This document shows positions 4,607 through 7,261 of a stretch of DNA of 7,261 bases, in pieces. The stretch is from an uncultured Mycoplasmatota bacterium (lineage in GTDB: Bacteria; Bacillota_I; Bacilli_A; RF39; UBA660): positions 1 through 7,261 of the forward strand of contig CAMJMP010000040.1 in NCBI GenBank assembly GCA_946407055.1. The letters are read 5' to 3'. Every line of letters begins with the position of its first letter. The first letter of the stretch is position 1. Position numbers and translations under genes: made by a program. The notes under the pieces were generated by a model that saw only the letters and a list, made by a program, of their open reading frames with translations, had not been told where the DNA came from and searched no databases.

Positions 4607-5358
4607 AAGAAAAATTTAAAGACATTTCAAATGAAAAGAAATTAGAAAATTTAAAAAAGAGTTTTAAACAGTTAAAATGGTATGAAATTATAATGATTAT
4701 CATCATGGTAATAATTGCTGGTATTGCCGTAGTAGAAGCAATTGTTCATCCAGAAACAAGTACAAATCCTCTATGGTTAACAATAATTAACTTTATAAGT
4801 GCAATATGTGGAATAATGTGTATATTCTTCTGTGCTAAAGCAAACATTTCAAACTTTATCTTCGCCGTAGTAAATACATTCGTATATGCTATCTTCTTGT
4901 TCTATCATAAGATTTATGGAACATTTGCTTTAGAAGTACTATTCTACATGCCTGTTAATTTCATTTCTTGGTATATTTGGGCAAAACATAGAGATAAAAA
5001 GTTATTAGAAAAAACAAAAGCAAAAAAACTTACTTGGGAACAAAATGTTGTTGCAGCTATCTTAATCGGTGGTGGTGGAATCATCTATCATCAAATCTTA
5101 GTTAAAATCGGTGGAGCAGTAGCTTGGTTAGATGCCTTCACATTAAGTATTGGTATCATTGCAGTATTATTAGAAATGTTCAGATACAAAGAACAATACT
5201 TCTGGTGGATCATTACAGATATCATTGCTGTTGCAATGTACATTGTTCACTTCGACTTAGTTTACTTAACTAAAAAAGCAATTTACTTAATTATGGCAAT
5301 CATCGGATATATCAACTGGCATAAACTTAATAAAGAAAGAAATAAAACTAATGAATAA
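4594..5358 (+). CDS. pnuC: PnuC nicotinamide riboside transporter
   Basis: A 254-residue polytopic membrane protein of normal PnuC length with about seven hydrophobic helices after a charged, cytoplasmic, helical N-terminus (residues 1-28). Family marks are the segment FLFYHKIYGTFALEVLFYMP followed by NFISWYIWAKH, and the later MFRYKEQYFWWIITDIIAVAMYI with its conserved aromatic and Asp residues. PnuC carries out facilitated diffusion of nicotinamide riboside, which is trapped by phosphorylation inside the cell. The SD AAAGGAG at 4579-4585 lies inside the adenylyltransferase gene, and the 13-bp overlap implies coupled translation. A basic linker (about residues 133-146) separates the two halves. 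Related PnuC-like proteins carry thiamine or riboflavin, but the NadR-type neighbour favours nicotinamide riboside. Confidence 0.93.
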   Translation: MDNIKEKFKDISNEKKLENLKKSFKQLKWYEIIMIIIMVIIAGIAVVEAIVHPETSTNPLWLTIINFISAICGIMCIFFCAKANISNFIFAVVNTFVYAIFLFYHKIYGTFALEVLFYMPVNFISWYIWAKHRDKKLLEKTKAKKLTWEQNVVAAILIGGGGIIYHQILVKIGGAVAWLDAFTLSIGIIAVLLEMFRYKEQYFWWIITDIIAVAMYIVHFDLVYLTKKAIYLIMAIIGYINWHKLNKERNKTNE

Positions 5359-5389
5359 AAGATAATTATTAACTAATTATCTTTTTTTT
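5357..5389 (+). terminator. Terminator of the NAD-salvage operon
   Basis: A perfect 12-bp stem, AAAAGATAATTA (5357-5368) with TAATTATCTTTT (5374-5385), has a TTAAC loop and a T run to 5389. It overlaps the pnuC stop codon by two bases. Confidence 0.9.
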
Positions 5390-5397
5390 GTTATCAT
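5387..5397 (+). promoter_or_regulatory. Probable TG-extended -10 promoter of the DUF5063-DUF4298 operon
   Basis: TTTGTTATCAT begins in the T run of the pnuC terminator: TGT followed by TATCAT (5392-5397), an extended -10 one base from consensus. The leader would be about 19 nt. No good -35 is visible because the hairpin occupies that position. Confidence 0.55.
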
Positions 5398-5422
5398 ATA
5401 TTTGTTGAAAGAGGTGAGTAAC

Positions 5423-5881
5423 ATGGAAAAAGAATTCTATGAAATAGCTAAAGATTTTAATGAATATATTTCTAATACTATCATTACTAAAAAAGAAATA
5501 GTTACATTAATGTCTAAATTATCTAATCTATATCTAATAGCTAATTCGCTAAAAGATACAAAGTCAGATGGTAATATAGATTTTCATGCTAAAGTAGATT
5601 CATCTGTTATTAGAATAGGTGAAGATATAGAAAATAGATATTGGTTAGTCTTTGATCCATATGATAAAGATAGTGAAGTAAGTAATACAATTACTGATGA
5701 TTTAGAAGATATTACTAGAGATTTGAATAAAGGTATTCTTGAATATGAAAAAGGTCACATTAATAATGCTTTATTTAATTGGTACTTCACTTATATTACT
5801 CACTGGGGAGATCATGTAACTAATCTTCTAAAAGCTTTAAATACAATAAGAAATAATATGAACTCAGCTGGTGAATTATGA
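5423..5881 (+). CDS. DUF5063 domain-containing protein
   Basis: The product is 152 residues from ATG 5423, chosen because the SD AGAGGTGAG (5410-5418) sits just before it. The TTG codons at 5402 and 5405 lie upstream of that SD and are unlikely starts. The sequence fits DUF5063 over its whole length: helical N-terminal half, then YWLVFDPY at 73-80, the acidic block ITDDLEDITRDLNKGI at 90-105, and the Trp/His-rich end FNWYFTYITHWGDH at 118-131. The conserved Asp, His and Trp residues could form a ligand or metal site (inference). No signal peptide or membrane segment is seen. The function of DUF5063 is unknown to me. The stop TGA overlaps the next start as ATGA, so the DUF4298 protein is translationally coupled to it. 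Confidence 0.88.
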   Translation: MEKEFYEIAKDFNEYISNTIITKKEIVTLMSKLSNLYLIANSLKDTKSDGNIDFHAKVDSSVIRIGEDIENRYWLVFDPYDKDSEVSNTITDDLEDITRDLNKGILEYEKGHINNALFNWYFTYITHWGDHVTNLLKALNTIRNNMNSAGEL

Positions 5882-6165
5882 TTAAGAGGATAGAAGAAAA
5901 TGAAAAAAGATTAGATAGGTTATTAGAGAGTGTTAAAGACTTAGAACAAGCTTTAGAAAATTTTAAATCAAAGAAAAAAGATTTAAAAGAATTAAAAAAA
6001 TACTATGGTAGTAAAAAATGGTTAAAAGATAAAGAAGCTTATGAACAAAATAAAATACCAAAAATAAAAGCAGGTGTCCTAAGTGAAGATGCTGTTTGGA
6101 ATCTCTTAGAAAACATCGATGAACTAAAAAAAGAAATGAATGCAATAAAAAAAGATCTTAAATAA
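5878..6165 (+). CDS. DUF4298 domain-containing protein
   Basis: A 95-residue protein matching DUF4298. It has an N-terminal coiled-coil-like helix (about residues 1-41) starting with the RIEENEKRLD-type pattern, then YYGSKKWLKDKEAYE at 42-56, a Pro-containing turn, and GVLSEDAVWNLL at 66-77, the family's most recognisable block. It is cytoplasmic and highly charged. The start ATG shares bases with the upstream TGA (ATGA), and its own SD is weak (GGTGA near 5871), so translation probably depends on ribosomes finishing the DUF5063 gene. Its stop codon lies inside the bidirectional terminator. The biochemical role is unknown; coupling implies it acts with, or in proportion to, the DUF5063 protein. 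Confidence 0.9.
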   Translation: MIKRIEENEKRLDRLLESVKDLEQALENFKSKKKDLKELKKYYGSKKWLKDKEAYEQNKIPKIKAGVLSEDAVWNLLENIDELKKEMNAIKKDLK

Positions 6166-6175
6166 GATCTTTTTT
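6147..6175. terminator. Bidirectional terminator between convergent genes
   Basis: The near-perfect palindrome AAAAAGATCTTA (6149-6160) and TAAGATCTTTTT (6163-6174) has A runs on the left and T runs on the right, so it gives a U-rich end on both strands. The plus-strand stop (6163-6165) and most of the minus-strand stop (6174-6176) fall inside it; only 8 bp separate the two genes. Confidence 0.85.
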
Positions 6176-7124
6176 AAAATGTAAATGGTATTATCATATC
6201 GAATGAAACTTTTCCTTGTTTAGTATAAGTTCCATCATATTTATTCTCGTCTTCTCCCTTGACTGTTTTAAATGTGGCATTACCTTTTTCATCATAAGAG
6301 ATTTCAAATTCACTATCAAGGAAGTCTGTAAATAATTTTCCATCTTCTTGAATATCAAACTCTACATCAAATGTTCCGTTTTCGTATTTCAACATAACTC
6401 TTACGCTTTCTTCATCAATTTGATAAGTAAACATTTCATTTTTTTCATTTTTATAGTAACCATTATATTTTTCCAAGTTATAGAATTCTAAATCTCCACC
6501 ATGGTCTATAAATAAATCTTTTGCAGTATAGTCACCTGTTTTAGTATAAGTACCATTTAATGCATTGTTTTCTTTATCAGTAAATTCAATAGAATTATCA
6601 TTTAATTTTATTGTTTTATTATTATAGAAAATATCTTCCCATCCATTAGATTCATTAATGAAATAACCACTATCTTCATTATCATTTATTACATAATAAA
6701 GATTAGTATCATAATAGAATAGTTTTATAACATTATTATTACTCTTGTATACTCCATTATATTTAGAAAAATCTTCATCAGCTTTTTCATCTTTTTTATC
6801 TTCTGGTTTAGTTTCTTCTTTCTTTTCTTTCTTTTCCTCAGTCTTATCTTCTTCTTTCTTATCGAAGATACCTGATTGTGTTAATAATATGCCGCCCCCA
6901 ACTAATAAAACTAATAGTACAACAATTATAATCCATGTTTTATTCTTCTTTGGAGCATCATTCATTGGTTTGTCTCCTATAGTAGGTGTTGGTTCTACAG
7001 GTGTCTCTATTACCGGTGTAGGATTCTCACTAAGTGTAGGTCCTACAACAGGAGTAGGTGTACCAACTGGTTCTAAATTAGTATTATTTAGATTGTTTAA
7101 ACTATTATTTCCTTCTTCATTCAT
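6174..7124 (-). CDS. Single-pass membrane protein with two extracellular repeats, unknown function
   Basis: A 316-residue protein. Residues 1-62 form an Asn-rich then Pro/Thr-rich tail with repeated PTPV-like units. Residues 64-82 are one strongly hydrophobic helix preceded by KKNK, so the N-terminus is probably inside and the rest outside. Residues 88-118 are a Lys/Glu/Asp-rich linker. The remainder holds two related units of about 80-100 residues: the first starts KYNGVYK (121-127) and nears its end at NGTYTKTG (190-197); the second starts KYNGYYK (219-225) and nears its end at DGTYTKQG (297-304). They look like small beta-rich domains. The SD AGGAAGTGAT (minus strand, 7139-7130) fixes the ATG at 7124. 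A structural, sensing or binding role at the cell surface is inference. Plus-strand frames across this gene are shadows. Confidence 0.85.
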   Translation of the reverse strand: MNEEGNNSLNNLNNTNLEPVGTPTPVVGPTLSENPTPVIETPVEPTPTIGDKPMNDAPKKNKTWIIIVVLLVLLVGGGILLTQSGIFDKKEEDKTEEKKEKKEETKPEDKKDEKADEDFSKYNGVYKSNNNVIKLFYYDTNLYYVINDNEDSGYFINESNGWEDIFYNNKTIKLNDNSIEFTDKENNALNGTYTKTGDYTAKDLFIDHGGDLEFYNLEKYNGYYKNEKNEMFTYQIDEESVRVMLKYENGTFDVEFDIQEDGKLFTDFLDSEFEISYDEKGNATFKTVKGEDENKYDGTYTKQGKVSFDMIIPFTF

Positions 7125-7145
7125 TCTATATCACTTCCTATTATT

Positions 7146-7182
7146 AATTATAACATATATAGACTAAAAATATGTTATAATT
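7146..7182. promoter_or_regulatory. Symmetric divergent promoter pair
   Basis: A perfect 13-bp inverted repeat (7146-7158 and 7170-7182) flanks 11 bp. Each arm contains TATGTTATAAT, an extended -10, one facing each way: minus-strand TATAAT at 7152-7147 for the membrane protein, and plus-strand TATAAT at 7176-7181 for the AmmeMemoRadiSam gene. Each -10 occupies the other's -35 position, so the two polymerases should exclude each other. The leaders are short, about 16 and 21 nt. Confidence 0.7.
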
Positions 7183-7208
7183 TGCATAGATAATAAGGAG
7201 GTCTTATT

Positions 7209-7261
7209 ATGTCAATAATTGGAGCTTTTATGGTGCCACATCCACCAATGATTATTCCTTC
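7209..7261 (+). CDS. amrA: AmmeMemoRadiSam system protein A, N-terminal fragment (runs off window)
   Basis: Only 17 full codons are present, but they read MSIIGAFMVPHPPMIIP. This closely resembles the start of AmmeMemoRadiSam system protein A in Bacillota, where a class III extradiol-dioxygenase-like domain (MVPHPP, with a probable metal-site His) is followed by an AMMECR1 domain. The system's partners are a MEMO-like protein and a radical SAM enzyme; its biochemical role is not settled. The SD AAGGAGGT at 7195-7202 is near perfect and fixes the ATG. The gene continues beyond the right edge, so the domain content cannot be checked here. Confidence 0.7.
   Translation, partial: MSIIGAFMVPHPPMIIP

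Noticed and set aside
5402..5422. TTG start seven codons upstream for the DUF5063 gene
   Set aside because: The SD AGAGGTGAG lies between this TTG and the ATG at 5423, so the ATG is the better start.
5879..5881. Possibility that TGA codes for Trp (genetic code 4), given the very low GC
   Set aside because: All recognised proteins use TGG for Trp, none has an in-frame TGA, and the single terminal TGA forms a standard ATGA coupling; code 11 is sufficient.
5963..6145. 60-residue minus-strand open frame
   Set aside because: It lies wholly antisense to the DUF4298 gene, whose protein matches a known family; its Leu/Phe/His content is typical of a shadow of Lys-rich coding.
6745..7167. 140-residue plus-strand open frame rich in Ser, Phe and Val
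   Set aside because: It is antisense to the well-supported minus-strand membrane protein; its Ser/Phe runs mirror the Lys/Glu-rich linker codons and it lacks a proper SD.

Overview
The window is AT-rich throughout and its genes are densely packed. Ribosome-binding sites are strong and of AGGAGG/AAAGGAG type, intrinsic terminators are U-rich, and the PnuC, GlsB-type, DUF5063, DUF4298 and AmmeMemoRadiSam homologues together suggest a low-GC Bacillota (Firmicutes)-type genome. A host-associated or uncultured gut lineage is a plausible source, but that is inference. Tryptophan is written TGG and no in-frame TGA occurs inside the accepted genes, so the standard bacterial code fits.

Layout. (1) Positions 3-296 hold the 3' end of an unrecognised gene whose codons look GC-richer than those of its neighbours; it may belong to a mobile element. 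(2) Positions 283-2297 form a tight same-strand cluster: a cysteine-rich three-helix membrane protein, a nucleotidyltransferase-fold protein, a HAD phosphatase, an unrecognised helical protein, and a roughly 20-codon fossil of a second HAD gene. A terminator closes the cluster. (3) Positions 2313-3292 hold a predicted lipoprotein and a GlsB/YeaQ/YmgE-type small membrane protein, each with its own sigma-A-like promoter. (4) Positions 3292-3982 hold a membrane protein with a Gln/Asn/Pro-rich tail that carries a 48-bp tandem duplication.

(5) Positions 4003-5389 are a two-gene NAD-salvage operon. A stand-alone NadR-type NMN adenylyltransferase overlaps pnuC, the nicotinamide riboside transporter gene. 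The operon has a consensus promoter, a perfect 27-bp palindrome covering the -10 box, and a hairpin-rich leader. (6) Positions 5387-6175 hold a translationally coupled DUF5063-DUF4298 pair. (7) Positions 6174-7124 (minus strand) hold a single-pass membrane protein with two extracellular repeats. It converges on the DUF pair through a shared bidirectional terminator that contains both stop codons. (8) At the right edge, a symmetric divergent promoter drives this minus-strand gene and, to the right, the start of an AmmeMemoRadiSam system protein A gene.

Functionally, only the NAD-salvage pair reads as a clear pathway: PnuC imports nicotinamide riboside, and the adenylyltransferase would turn NMN into NAD+ after a kinase not encoded here. 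Most other genes are envelope proteins or conserved proteins of unknown role. The regulatory DNA is notable. One identical 11-mer, TATGTTATAAT (an extended -10), starts three transcription units, and a near-identical GNAA-loop terminator hairpin ends two. No CRISPR array, tRNA, rRNA or transposase was seen, and no gene-free stretch exceeds 300 bases.
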